From assembly GCF_002979515.1 (NCBI RefSeq), contig NZ_PCPA01000009.1:1-64000 (forward strand): 64,000 bases of DNA, given 5' to 3'. This document shows positions 52,518 to 61,584 of this stretch, piece after piece. The notes under the pieces are model-generated. The model ran no database searches. It saw nothing but the letters and a program-made list of their open reading frames with translations, and was not told the origin of the DNA. This DNA comes from Microbacterium sp. MYb54 (GTDB lineage Bacteria; Actinomycetota; Actinomycetes; Actinomycetales; Microbacteriaceae). The position numbers and the translations under genes were made by a program. Within the stretch, counting starts at the first letter, position 1. Each line of letters starts with the position of its first letter.

Positions 52518-54308
52518 TCAGCCTCCCACGACCGACAGAGACGCGGGAGGGAGGATGCGCGACCGGGCGATGGGGTTGTCGAGCGTGCCGGCGTACATCA
52601 GCGACGAGGACTGGTCCGCGAGGTCGACCATGCGCAGCGTGTTGCGCAGCTGCAGACGGTTCAGGCACGAGTGGGCGAAAGCATCGGCCCGCAGATCGAC
52701 GAGAGACTCCAGATCGGGATGCTCGTCGGCGTGCTCGTCGACCGTCTCCGCGACCAGGCGCCAGAACTCCGTCTCACTCAGCGTGCCGTCGACGTGGAGG
52801 ATGCCGGCCAGATGCCGCAGCACCCCGTCGAAGACGTCGGTGAACACCGCGAGCGCCTTCTCCTGATCGTCGACGGGGGCGACGATGCGTCGCACGTCTT
52901 CCGGCAGCGCGCGATCCGCCAGCACTGCCACCTCCTCGCCGATGTCCTTCATGAACACCCCGGTCGGCACATGCCCCTCGAGAATGAGGATGAGGTTCTC
53001 GCCGTGCGGCATGAAGGCGAGGTCATGGGCCAACAGGCTGTGCACGATCGGTCGGAGATAGGCACGCAGGAAGCGTCGGACCCACACGGGCGAAGGAATG
53101 CCGGAGGCACGGATCAGCGCGGTGACCACAGATGCGCCTTCGCCGTCCCGGTGCAGGAGCGACGCCAGAGTCACCAGCCGCTGAGACCCGGTCAGCAGTG
53201 GGACGGGACTCTCACGCCAGAGCGCGGCGAGCATCTTCCGGTGGGCGGACGGCTCCGCGGTGCGGTGATACACATCGCCCGTGTAGCCGATCGCCGCGCG
53301 CTCTCGGAGCACCTGGAAGCCGGCCCCCGCGAACGTCGGATCCGCGGCCACGACCGCGGCGACCCAATCGTTGATCGCAGGAGTGACGCGCATGTACGCC
53401 GGCGAGAGGCCCCGGAGGAACCCCATGTTCTGCACCGCGAGAGCGGTCTTCACGTAGTGCCGCTGCGGGTGCGAGACGTTGAACATGGTCCGCACCGACT
53501 GCTGGGCGCGGTACTCGTCCTCGCTCTCGCCGATGAGGACGAGGTCGCGCCTGGCGAGGTCGGGGGCGAAGGTGATCGTCACGCGGTTCTCCCACTGCCA
53601 CGGATGCACCGGGAGCAGGAGGAAATCGGTCGGATCCTCGCCCAGCTCGCGAAGCCGGGAGGCGAAGCGGTCACGTTCGGCGGCACTCAGCTCTCCCGAA
53701 AGCAGCGCCTCTTCGGTGAGACCGGCACCGAGCGAGAGGTGAGCGGCCGATCGTCGAGCGGCGACCCACACCATGCGGAACGCCCGTGCGGCCTCCGGAG
53801 CGAACGCTGCGTGATCGGCGACGCCGAAGCCGATGCGTCCGTTGTTCGCGACGAACCCCGGATGGCCCTCGGTCATCGCGGCCTCGATCGTCTGGAAGTC
53901 GGCGTCGACCAGCTCCGGCGCCGACGGTCCGCGCTGAGCGATCTTGAACATCGAGCCGGCGAGCGTGGAGGCGATCTCCTCGAGGTACAGCGGGAGGAGC
54001 TCGTCCGACAGGCCGAGCGTCGGCTGCAGCTCGAGGATCAGCTGCTGCGCGTCCAGCACGGTCTCCGTCCCGTCGACGAGGCGGCGGATGCTGCTCTCCT
54101 GGATGATCCAGTGCTCCAGCTCGGTGCGCAGAGCCTGGAACCGGTACTCGACGCCGGTGGAGGGCACGCCGAGGCGCCACCCGTCATCGCCGCAGGCTTC
54201 CGGGACGATCAGCCGTTCGTGACTGAACTCCGCGAGCGCCTTGGCGACGAGGTGGCGCTGCGCGCGCTCCAGCGCATCGGGGGTCAGGTGGGCGGCGGGG
54301 GCGATCAT
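52518..54308 (-). CDS. desD: IucA/IucC-family NIS siderophore synthetase (DesD-like)
   Basis: 596 residues from ATG 54308, overlapping the GNAT gene by 4 bp. Visible family motifs: EACGDDGWRLGV, FLLLPVHPWQWENRV, the ATP-binding HPQRHYVKTALAVQNMGF, and FMPHGENLILILEGHVP. NIS synthetases activate carboxylates with ATP and condense them with amines; DesD joins and closes N-hydroxy-N-succinylcadaverine units to desferrioxamine. The order of genes supports that assignment. Confidence 0.9.
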   Translation of the reverse strand: MIAPAAHLTPDALERAQRHLVAKALAEFSHERLIVPEACGDDGWRLGVPSTGVEYRFQALRTELEHWIIQESSIRRLVDGTETVLDAQQLILELQPTLGLSDELLPLYLEEIASTLAGSMFKIAQRGPSAPELVDADFQTIEAAMTEGHPGFVANNGRIGFGVADHAAFAPEAARAFRMVWVAARRSAAHLSLGAGLTEEALLSGELSAAERDRFASRLRELGEDPTDFLLLPVHPWQWENRVTITFAPDLARRDLVLIGESEDEYRAQQSVRTMFNVSHPQRHYVKTALAVQNMGFLRGLSPAYMRVTPAINDWVAAVVAADPTFAGAGFQVLRERAAIGYTGDVYHRTAEPSAHRKMLAALWRESPVPLLTGSQRLVTLASLLHRDGEGASVVTALIRASGIPSPVWVRRFLRAYLRPIVHSLLAHDLAFMPHGENLILILEGHVPTGVFMKDIGEEVAVLADRALPEDVRRIVAPVDDQEKALAVFTDVFDGVLRHLAGILHVDGTLSETEFWRLVAETVDEHADEHPDLESLVDLRADAFAHSCLNRLQLRNTLRMVDLADQSSSLMYAGTLDNPIARSRILPPASLSVVGG

Positions 54309-54886
54309 GCGCGTCCCTCTCGGTCGAGGCGGAGGAGTTCGGAATTCGCGAAACCGGCGCGGGTGCACACCGACAGCATCGCGGTCTTGAGGTGGTCGCC
54401 CTCGTCGATGACGACCTCGCGCAGCTCCTCGAAGCCGGCGCGCACGTTCTTCGCGCGGATGCGCGCGTTGCCCGCATCCGGCTCGACGACCACCCGCGTC
54501 GCACCGAGCTCGTCGAAGCACCACCGCATCACGGCGGCGAAGACGGCATCGGTCAGCCCGTGCCTGTGGGCCGCACCCGGGGGCGACACGAGCACATGCA
54601 TGCCGATGTCCCCCGGCGCCGCGTCGTGGATCCCCGTCAGCAGCACCCGTGCCGGGTCATAGGTCTCGGCATAGAACGTCGGGGTACCGTCGACCAGCCC
54701 GAGCCAGGGCTGTTGCGCAGGATCCGCATCGAGAGCGGCGAGGTAGTTCTCGACGGCGGCGACATCCAGGTCTGTCATGCCCCAGTACGCCGAGTGGGGG
54801 TCTGCCAGCCAGCGGTGCAGCAGGGCCGCGTCCCGCTTCGGGCTGGCGGCGGTGATCGACGTGTCGAGCCCGGTCGTCGTCGTCAT
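54305..54886 (-). CDS. desC: Siderophore N-acyltransferase (DesC-like GNAT)
   Basis: 193 residues from ATG 54886, which overlaps the hydroxylase stop (ATGA). Family motifs: LLHRWLADPHSAYWGM, DIGMHVLVSPPG, and RVVVEPDAGNARIRAKNVRAGFEE. DesC transfers acetyl or succinyl from CoA to N-hydroxycadaverine. The longer in-frame ATG at 55234 would run antisense-like through the hydroxylase frame and is rejected. Confidence 0.87.
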   Translation of the reverse strand: MTTTTGLDTSITAASPKRDAALLHRWLADPHSAYWGMTDLDVAAVENYLAALDADPAQQPWLGLVDGTPTFYAETYDPARVLLTGIHDAAPGDIGMHVLVSPPGAAHRHGLTDAVFAAVMRWCFDELGATRVVVEPDAGNARIRAKNVRAGFEELREVVIDEGDHLKTAMLSVCTRAGFANSELLRLDREGRA

Positions 54887-56208
54887 CGCACGACCTCCCC
54901 GCCGACCGCGGACGTGCGCCTGGCTGCGGTCGGGACGCCGAAGTCCTGGAACGCGATCCGACGCTCGATCGGATAGACCTCGCGGCCCACGATCGACGCG
55001 AGGATCGAGGAATTGCGCCACGCTCCGAAACCGAGATCCGGAGCGGTCAGCCCATGCGTGTGCTCTTCGCCGTTCTGCACGAACACGCGTCCGCGACCCC
55101 CGTCGACGCTGTAGTCGCGCGCGACGTCCAACCTCCCGAAGCCGTCCCAGTCCAGGCGGTCGGCGATGCCCTGGAGGAAGGGCGGCGTCTGAGCGGAGTA
55201 TCCGGTGGCGAGGATCAGCGAGGCGGTGTCCCACTCGTGCTGCTCCCCGAGTTGGCCGTGCTGCAGCACCAGCCGGTAGCGATCACCGTCCCACTCCGCA
55301 GCGGTGACCTCGGTGTCGGTGAGGAGCGTCGTCGGCACCGACCCCTCGGCGCTGAGCCGGTAGAGGGTGTCGTAGATGTCGTCGATGAGATCGGCCGAGA
55401 TGCCCTTGTACAGGCTCCGCTGCTCGCGGCCCAGGTGCTGTCTCAGCGCGACGGGCAGGGCGTGGAAGTGGTCGGTGTACTCCGGCGAGGTCATCTCCAG
55501 AGTGAGCTTCGTGTACTCCATCGGGAAGAAGCGCGGCGACCGCGTGATCCAGTCGAGACGGTAGGAGCCGTCGCGTGCACCCTCGAGGAGGTCGCGGTAG
55601 ATCTCGGCAGCCGACTGGCCGCTGCCGACCACGGTGATCGAGTCCGTCGCCCGCAGCGCATCGCGATTCTCCAGGTAGGCCGAGCTGTGCACGGCGTGGC
55701 CGGCGACGTCGCGGAGAGCCGGCGGGATCGTCGGGGTCGTACCGACGCCGACCACGACGTGCCTGGCGCGCAGCGTGCGCTCCTCTCCGGTGTCGGTCCG
55801 CATCGCCTGCACCACGTAGACGTCGTCGACGGGATCGTGCTCGACCCGGACGACCTCATGGTTCCAGTGCAGCTGCCGCAGCTGTCCGGCCGCCCAACGG
55901 CAATAGGCGTCGTATTCGGCCCGCAGGGCGTAGAAGCTCTCACGGATGTAGAACGGGTAGAGCCGCCCCGACTGCTTCAGCCAGTTGAGGAACGAGTACG
56001 GCGAGGTGGGGTCGGCCATGGTCACGAGATCCGCCAGGAACGGCACTTGGATGGTCGATCCCTCGATCATCATCCCCGGATGCCAGCGGAACCCGTCGGC
56101 ACGGTCGAGGAACACCGCGTCCAGCCCGAGCGGTTCCGCGAGGCAGGCGAGCCCCAGGTTGAAGGGGCCGATGCCGATGCCGATCAGGTCGTGCACGTCC
56201 GCGGTCAT
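54883..56208 (-). CDS. desB: Diamine/lysine N-hydroxylase (DesB-like flavin monooxygenase)
   Basis: 441 residues. FAD motif IGIGIGPFNLGLA (8-20), NADPH motif TVVGSGQSAAEIYRDLL and the ATGYS motif (LILATGYSAQTP) of IucD/SidA/DesB enzymes. It hydroxylates the terminal amine of cadaverine (or lysine/ornithine). ATGA overlaps with genes on both sides. The decarboxylase next to it makes a diamine the likely substrate. Confidence 0.9.
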   Translation of the reverse strand: MTADVHDLIGIGIGPFNLGLACLAEPLGLDAVFLDRADGFRWHPGMMIEGSTIQVPFLADLVTMADPTSPYSFLNWLKQSGRLYPFYIRESFYALRAEYDAYCRWAAGQLRQLHWNHEVVRVEHDPVDDVYVVQAMRTDTGEERTLRARHVVVGVGTTPTIPPALRDVAGHAVHSSAYLENRDALRATDSITVVGSGQSAAEIYRDLLEGARDGSYRLDWITRSPRFFPMEYTKLTLEMTSPEYTDHFHALPVALRQHLGREQRSLYKGISADLIDDIYDTLYRLSAEGSVPTTLLTDTEVTAAEWDGDRYRLVLQHGQLGEQHEWDTASLILATGYSAQTPPFLQGIADRLDWDGFGRLDVARDYSVDGGRGRVFVQNGEEHTHGLTAPDLGFGAWRNSSILASIVGREVYPIERRIAFQDFGVPTAARRTSAVGGEVVR

Positions 56209-57668
56209 GCCGAGGCCTCCGCGGCGACGAGATCCGGCGAGATCCCCGCGAGAGCGGTCGCCGTGTCCTTCACCATCTCCAGGATCTCCCGCACGTCGTC
56301 GAGGGTGGTGTCGGGGTTGAGGAGCGTCAGCTTCAGGCACGGCCTCCCGTCGATCACCGTCTTCGCGACGAGCGCCCGGCCGGACTCGAACAGCACGCGG
56401 CGCACCCCCGCCACGAGCTCGTCCTGCATCAGGGGCGATGCGCCTTCCGGGCACACACGGAAGAGCACGGTGCTGAGCTGGGTGCGGGCGATCAGCTCGA
56501 GCTCGGGATCCGCCTCGACCAGGTCGCCGGCATCGGCAGCCAGGTCGATGACCGCGTCGAACAGCGCCCCGATCTGCGCCGCCCCCATCGATCGGAGCGT
56601 CACCCACAGCTTCAGCGCATCGAAGCGGCGCGTGGTCTGCAGCGACTTGTCCACCTGGTTGGGCTCGTGATTCTCCAGCGGGTTGAGGTAGTCGGCATGC
56701 CAGGCGCCGGCAGCCAGATCGCGAGGATCGCGCACGAGCAGGGAGCTGGAGGAGACCGGCTGGAAGAAGCTCTTGTGGAAGTCGACCGTCACCGAACGCG
56801 CACGCTCGATGCCGTCCAGAAGGTGCCGGCGCCGGGACGAGAGCAGGAGCCCTCCTCCGTAGGCGGCATCCACATGCAGCCACAGACCGCGGGCGTCGCA
56901 CACCGCGGCGATGCCCGCGAGATCGTCGATCACCCCGCGGTCGGTGGTGCCTGCGGTGGCGACGACGGCCATCGGCACCCGGCCGTCGGCCACGGCCGCG
57001 GAGACCGCCGCGTCGAGTTCGGCCGGGAGCATCCGCCCTTCCCCGTCATCGGCCACTTCGACGACCGCGTCATCGGCGAGGCCGAGGAGCAGGGACGACT
57101 TGCCCACGCTGAAGTGGCTGGAAGCCGCGGTGAAGACGACCAGGCGGGCGATCGTCGCCGTACGCGAGCCCTCGATCTCTGCCAGCGCCGCCTCTCTGGC
57201 CAGGAACAGCGCATGGAAGTTCGACTGCGTGCCTCCGGAGGTGAAGATGCCGTCGCCCGCGGCGAAGCCCACCCACTCCGTCACGGTCTCGATCAGCCGG
57301 CGCTCCATCAGGGTGCCGACCGTCGACTGGTCGTAGGTGTCGACCGAGGTGTTCACGGCCGCGAGGATCGTCTCGGCCGCGACGGCGGGGATGGCGACGG
57401 GGCAGTTCAGGTGCGCGGCATACAGCGGGTGATGGAACCACACGGCGTGGGCGAGGAAGAGCTCGTCGACCTCGCGGATCGCCGACGGAGTGCCGACGCC
57501 CGCACCCGCGAGATCGACCCGGTCCACGAGTTCCTGCAGTTCGCCGAGGGAGGCACCAGAGGCGGGTTGCCGGGTCTCGGCGAATCTCGCAGCCACCCGA
57601 GACGCGGTACGCGCGATCTGCGAGCGGTAGACATCGACGGTCGAGGACGTGAGCAGGTCAGACACCAT
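56205..57668 (-). CDS. desA: PLP-dependent decarboxylase (DesA-like, lysine or diaminobutyrate type)
   Basis: 487 residues of the group-II (aromatic-L-amino-acid type) decarboxylase fold. The PLP-binding Lys is K299 in VTVDFHKSFFQ, with D267 in WLHVDAAYGG and FTSGGTQSN. DesA makes cadaverine from lysine for desferrioxamine; diaminobutyrate decarboxylases look similar, so the substrate is inferred from the operon. AGGAG is four bases before the ATG. First gene after the iron box. Confidence 0.88.
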   Translation of the reverse strand: MVSDLLTSSTVDVYRSQIARTASRVAARFAETRQPASGASLGELQELVDRVDLAGAGVGTPSAIREVDELFLAHAVWFHHPLYAAHLNCPVAIPAVAAETILAAVNTSVDTYDQSTVGTLMERRLIETVTEWVGFAAGDGIFTSGGTQSNFHALFLAREAALAEIEGSRTATIARLVVFTAASSHFSVGKSSLLLGLADDAVVEVADDGEGRMLPAELDAAVSAAVADGRVPMAVVATAGTTDRGVIDDLAGIAAVCDARGLWLHVDAAYGGGLLLSSRRRHLLDGIERARSVTVDFHKSFFQPVSSSSLLVRDPRDLAAGAWHADYLNPLENHEPNQVDKSLQTTRRFDALKLWVTLRSMGAAQIGALFDAVIDLAADAGDLVEADPELELIARTQLSTVLFRVCPEGASPLMQDELVAGVRRVLFESGRALVAKTVIDGRPCLKLTLLNPDTTLDDVREILEMVKDTATALAGISPDLVAAEASA

Positions 57669-57681
57669 TCAACTCCTAAAG

Positions 57682-57710
57682 TTAGGTGTGCCTATCCTTA
57701 CACATAATAT
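57682..57710 (-). promoter_or_regulatory. Iron box and -10 of the siderophore operon
   Basis: TAAGGATAGGCACACCTAA (57682-57700, minus strand) matches the actinobacterial DtxR/IdeR/DmdR consensus TTAGGTTAGGCTCACCTAA at 16 of 19 positions. TATTAT (57704-57709) is three bases upstream, so a bound iron regulator would cover the transcription start and repress when iron is plentiful. Confidence 0.88.
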
Positions 57711-57807
57711 TTGGACAGCGTAGAAGAATGCCTTGACGGGCACGACCACATGCGGCGTCGACGGATGGACTGACAGTGGGCGTTGTGACGGCCGGCGTTA
57801 ACGCAGA

Positions 57808-57835
57808 AACGGCCTCCACCGAAGTGGAAGCCGTT
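57808..57835 (-). terminator. Terminator downstream of tRNA-Arg
   Basis: 12-bp stem (57808-57819 with 57824-57835, one G-U in the RNA) closed by a UUCG tetraloop on the minus strand and followed by TTTCTG. It lies 22 bases past the tRNA 3' end. Confidence 0.8.
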
Positions 57836-57857
57836 CCTTTACTGTCTCAACACAGTG

Positions 57858-57930
57858 TGCGCCCGAAGGGACTCGAACCCCTAACCTTCTGATCCGTAGT
57901 CAGATGCTCTATCCATTGAGCTACGGGCGC
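57858..57930 (-). tRNA. tRNA-Arg (anticodon ACG)
   Basis: 73 nt. Acceptor stem GCGCCCG/CGGGCGC with discriminator A, D-arm AGCTCAATGGATAGAGC, anticodon arm TCTGA-CTACGGA-TCAGA giving anticodon ACG (read as ICG), and T-arm with GGTTCGAGTCC. CCA is not encoded. A strong terminator follows. Confidence 0.97.
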
Positions 57931-57994
57931 CCAGCCCGCTCAGCGGGCCGTAGAACAGCCTACAACAGTCCCGACTCGAAAGCGAAACGAGGCC

Positions 57995-58579
57995 TCAGTC
58001 GGCTTCTGCGGCCGCTTTCTGCTGCTTCTTGCGACGTTTGGCCTTCGCTCTCTGCTCCGATGAGAGCGCCTGCAGATCGACGAGTCGCAGCGCCTGCATA
58101 CGTGCTTCGCGCATGCGGTTGTAATCGGGATCCTGGTCAGGACGCATGCCCTCGACCCGCAGTCGACGGTCGAGGTTGTGACGCACATCGGCCCACGCCG
58201 CATCCCTCGCCTCCTCGACGATCTGGGCGAGACGCTCTCGGTCTTGCATGATCTCCCGCAGTCGCACGGCGACCCCGGTGGACTGCTTGGCCCGACGACG
58301 CAGGTTTCGCACATCGCGGTCGCGGTAGTCGTGCGTGCCGACCGGGTCGGAGTGTCGACCTCTGGCCCGTTTGCGCAGTGCGGTGACGGTGGCGGTGGCT
58401 TCTTCCGATTCCTCGGCCATCGCCCGAAGCGCCTCGCGGGCGTCGTCGATGTACTTCTCCATGTCGAAGACGCCGTCTTCGGCGATGGTGCCGATGAGGA
58501 TGTGATTCTTCACGGCGAGGCGCGCGGCAGCGGTCGCGATCGCGACGCCTTCGGCGATGGCATCCGCTGTTCGTCCCAC
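57995..58579 (-). CDS. Conserved-type hypothetical cytoplasmic protein
   Basis: 194 residues from GTG 58579 (GGAGG upstream). Predicted almost entirely helical: a small hydrophobic start (AIATAAARLAVKNHILIGTI), then charged helices and a Lys/Arg/Ala tail. No signal peptide or catalytic motif. Family not recognised; a DNA- or RNA-associated role is only suggested by the basic tail. Lies 64 bp upstream of the tRNA gene. Confidence 0.7.
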   Translation of the reverse strand: MGRTADAIAEGVAIATAAARLAVKNHILIGTIAEDGVFDMEKYIDDAREALRAMAEESEEATATVTALRKRARGRHSDPVGTHDYRDRDVRNLRRRAKQSTGVAVRLREIMQDRERLAQIVEEARDAAWADVRHNLDRRLRVEGMRPDQDPDYNRMREARMQALRLVDLQALSSEQRAKAKRRKKQQKAAAEAD

Positions 58580-58709
58580 CGGTACCTCCTCTCCTTGAGC
58601 GTAGCGGTATCACTGCGGCGCAGTGTCGGCCAGAATGGTTCCGGATCAGCTTGCCCCACCCATCCGACATCCGCCGGTACGCCCCCGGATCGGGCCCCGC
58701 AGGAGACTC

Positions 58710-59549
58710 ATGAAGCATCTCGATCTCACCGGCAGCACCACCGTGATCACCGGCGCCGCGCACGGCATGGGCGCCGACATCGCGCGCCTGCTGGCCGCCC
58801 GCGGGACGAACCTCGCCCTGATCGATCACGACGCCGCCGCGCTCGCGACAGTGGCCGGAGAGCTGAGCGGCGCGCGGGTGACGACGCACGTGGTCGACCT
58901 CCGCGACGACGAGGCCGTGTTCGCCGCCGCCACCGAGATCAGCGCCGCCCACCCGCGGATCAATGCCCTCATCACGTGCGCGGGCTCATCGATGCTCGGC
59001 AACCTCGACCAGCTCACGATGGAGGAGATGCGCTGGCTCACCGACGTGAACCTCTGGGGCACGGTCTCCGTGACCAAGGCCCTGCTCCCCGCACTCCGTG
59101 CCGCACCGGCCGCCCACATCACGCACCTGGCCAGCGTCTATGCGCTCGCAGCTCCCGCCGGTCGGATCCCGTATGCGGTGAGCAAGTTCGCCGTCCGCGC
59201 GTTCTCCGAGGCGCTGCGACACGAGCTGGAAGGCACCTCGGTCAGCGTCGGCGCCGTCTACCCGGCAGGGGTCCGCACCGGGATCATCCTGCACGGCCGC
59301 TACGCCGCCGCGATCGAACCGGCCGTCGCCTCTCGCGCCGCCGCAGCCCAAGCCGCGATGTACCACACGGAGCCGGCGGATGCCGCGGCGCGCATCGTCC
59401 GCGCGACCGAGCGGCGAGCGGTGCGCACCATGGTCGGCCGGGAGGCCCGCCTGATCGACGTGCTCACGCGCATCGCCCCGTCTTCGTACTGGCGGGTGAT
59501 GCGGCGCCCCCTGCGCGCGGCGATCGACACGACGACGCCCGCGGCCTGA
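58710..59549 (+). CDS. Short-chain dehydrogenase/reductase
   Basis: 279 residues from ATG 58710 with AGGAG just upstream. TGAAHGMG cofactor motif, TCAGSS in place of NAG, and catalytic YAVSK (Y-x3-K) preceded by LASVYA. A classical SDR with a longer C-terminal tail (RIAPSSYWRVMRRPLR) seen in acyl- or steroid-type members. Substrate unknown. Confidence 0.87.
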   Translation: MKHLDLTGSTTVITGAAHGMGADIARLLAARGTNLALIDHDAAALATVAGELSGARVTTHVVDLRDDEAVFAAATEISAAHPRINALITCAGSSMLGNLDQLTMEEMRWLTDVNLWGTVSVTKALLPALRAAPAAHITHLASVYALAAPAGRIPYAVSKFAVRAFSEALRHELEGTSVSVGAVYPAGVRTGIILHGRYAAAIEPAVASRAAAAQAAMYHTEPADAAARIVRATERRAVRTMVGREARLIDVLTRIAPSSYWRVMRRPLRAAIDTTTPAA

Positions 59550-59573
59550 ACCGGGCTCGAGAAGCGGTGCCTC

Positions 59574-60437
59574 TCAGCGGACGGCACCCACCCAGATGCC
59601 CGACGCCCAGGCCTGCTGGTCTCCGTCGCAGCCGACCGAACCGGGGTACCCCCGGACGAGGGCCATGCAGTTGGCGAGGAACTCCGGGTCGCCGCCGAAC
59701 ATTGACCCGTAGGCGCCGGACGAGGTGAGGGCACCCCACACCCGGAACTGGTAGATGTGCGCGAGCTCGTGCGCCATGGCCCAGTTCAGTCGCCCGGAGC
59801 CCCAGTTCGCGATGTCGGCGCGGTACTTGATGTATCCGTTGCTGTTCGCACACGCGGGGGCGTTCCCACCCGCGCACGACGACGACTCGTACAACCCGAT
59901 CCCCCCGCCGCCGACGAGATCGAGGGCAGCCCGCACGCGCGCATACCCGTCCGGTCCGCTGGATGACCAGATGGGCCCGCCGGGGCCTGAGCTCTGCGCA
60001 GCCTGCCACGATGCGACCTCGGTGCCGACCTTCTCGGTGAGCGCGTGGATGGTCGCCGTGGCCGCAGCCACCGTGTCCGGATTCTCCTTCTCGGCCAGCA
60101 CGGTCTGCTGCGCCGAGAGTGCGGCGGCCCGGTGGGCTGCGGTGTCGACCCTTCCGTCTGCCCCCTTCAGAGCCGTGGTCAGCGCCTCGACCTCGGTGAG
60201 GAACGCCGGACGCAGAGCGAGCACGGCGGCACGGTCGGCGGTGTCCTGCTCCGCGCGCGCGACGGCGCCGTCGAGGTAGTCGGTGCGCTGCCCGGCATCG
60301 TGGTACTGGTCGTTCACGGCGACGAGCTCGGCGACTGCCGCCGCACGCTCCTGCTCGAGTGCGTCCGCCCGGGCGAACATCCCCGCGCCCAACAGGATCG
60401 ACGCCGCCACCGTGACCGACAGCACCCGCCGGATCAC
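59574..60437 (-). CDS. Membrane-anchored protein with zinc-peptidase HExxH motif
   Basis: 287 residues from GTG 60437, whose TG overlaps the stop of the upstream gene (GTGA). A membrane helix (6-23) is followed by an Ala/Glu-rich coiled coil (about 25-145) and an extracellular C-terminal domain with NWAMAHELAHIYQ (H223, E224, H227). Four cysteines surround it. HExxH is the zinc and catalytic motif of gluzincin/metzincin peptidases; the third ligand is not obvious. A long upstream extension in this frame overlaps the partner gene and is rejected. Confidence 0.75.
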   Translation of the reverse strand: MIRRVLSVTVAASILLGAGMFARADALEQERAAAVAELVAVNDQYHDAGQRTDYLDGAVARAEQDTADRAAVLALRPAFLTEVEALTTALKGADGRVDTAAHRAAALSAQQTVLAEKENPDTVAAATATIHALTEKVGTEVASWQAAQSSGPGGPIWSSSGPDGYARVRAALDLVGGGGIGLYESSSCAGGNAPACANSNGYIKYRADIANWGSGRLNWAMAHELAHIYQFRVWGALTSSGAYGSMFGGDPEFLANCMALVRGYPGSVGCDGDQQAWASGIWVGAVR

Positions 60438-60679
60438 TGCAGGAACCCTGTCGTGTCGGCGAGCTCGGTGTCCTGCTCGGCGAGTTGCGAACGCAGGGCC
60501 GTGAGCTTCTCGGCGAGCTCGAGGTTCTCGCCGCGCGACTCGTCGAGGGCGCGCTCGACGCGCACGATCTCCGCTTTGACCGCGGCGACCGCTGTCAGAC
60601 GCTCTTGATCGGCGATCGCGACGAGCGTGATCCCACCGAGAAGCAACAGGCATCCGACGGCGACAGCAAGATTCCGCAT
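60434..60679 (-). CDS. Small membrane-anchored coiled-coil protein
   Basis: 81 residues from ATG 60679 (GGGGAG upstream). One membrane helix (4-22) and a coiled coil of about 50 residues (VKAEIVRVERALDES to LRSQLAEQDTELAD). Translationally coupled to the HExxH protein, which has the same helix-plus-coil plan, so the two probably pair in the membrane. No family recognised. Confidence 0.7.
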   Translation of the reverse strand: MRNLAVAVGCLLLLGGITLVAIADQERLTAVAAVKAEIVRVERALDESRGENLELAEKLTALRSQLAEQDTELADTTGFLQ

Positions 60680-60790
60680 CTCGCTCCCCAGGACAGCGCG
60701 AACAGTTCCGGACCGACTCCGATCGCCCCAATATACAACCGGAGCCGCCGCGGTTGTCCCCGAGACCCGCGCGGGAACGAACCGGGCCAT

Positions 60791-61456
60791 TCAGACCATC
60801 AGATCGCTGTCGTCGGCAAGACGCCGTTCCGCTGCGGACTGCCCGCTGGCGAGGTGTGCGGGGACGATCCGGCGCAGCGCATCGGTGTCGCGCGCGGTCA
60901 GCGCCTCGAGGATGATGCGATGCTCGTCGGCCATCGCGAGCAGATCATCGTGCTGGCCGAACAACCACCGCAGGCGGGTGAGGAAGACGGCGATGAGTTC
61001 GCCGAGCATCTCATTCGCGGCGAGCTCGACAGCGATCTCGTGGAACTCGGCCGCGGCGACTCTCGCGGCCTCCGAGTCCTCGGCACGGGCAGCCGCCAGT
61101 TCGCGCTCGTAGGCGTCGCGGATGCGGGCGATACCGGCATCGTCGTGCCGCTCGGCCGCGAAGACGAAGATCAGCGTCTCGATGGCTTCGCGCACCTCGG
61201 CGAAGTCCTGGATGTCGCGGTGCGTGAACTCCCGGACCACAGCCCAGGTGCGAGGGCGAGCGACCACGACTCCCTCGGCGACGAGCGTGCGGATGGCTTC
61301 GCGCACCGGCAGCCGGGACACGCCGAGCTCTGCCGCGATATCGCGCTCCACCAGTCGGGCCCCCGGCACGCGCCGACCCAGGACGATGTCGTCGCGAAGA
61401 ATCCGCGTGACTCTCACCGACTCGAGTTCACCGTTTGCTGCTATAGCCCCCGCCAT
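60791..61456 (-). CDS. GntR-family regulator, FadR/FCD type
   Basis: 221 residues from ATG 61456; ATG 61489 is possible. Winged helix RVTRILRDDIVLGRRVPGA and ERDIAAELGVSRLPVREAIRTL, then the FCD helical domain with metal-site-type His residues (EFHEIAVEL, DEHRIILEAL). Members of this type often bind carboxylates through a metal. The target is unknown; the nearest genes on the same strand are the F420/NADP-type oxidoreductase upstream and the coiled-coil pair downstream. Confidence 0.85.
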   Translation of the reverse strand: MAGAIAANGELESVRVTRILRDDIVLGRRVPGARLVERDIAAELGVSRLPVREAIRTLVAEGVVVARPRTWAVVREFTHRDIQDFAEVREAIETLIFVFAAERHDDAGIARIRDAYERELAAARAEDSEAARVAAAEFHEIAVELAANEMLGELIAVFLTRLRWLFGQHDDLLAMADEHRIILEALTARDTDALRRIVPAHLASGQSAAERRLADDSDLMV

Positions 61457-61584
61457 CTGGGCATTCTCGCATTGTCGGCGGCGTTTCATCAACTTTTGGT
61501 ATCCCAACGCCGCCGTCCCCGCTCCGCCATCGGGTCGGCGGCGAGGGCGTGCGGGGTCCCGCGTCGCCCTCGCCCAGGCTCCGA

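Noticed and set aside
57858..57930. tRNA-Arg as an attachment site for an integrated element
   Set aside because: No integrase, no duplicated tRNA 3' end and ordinary genes on both sides.
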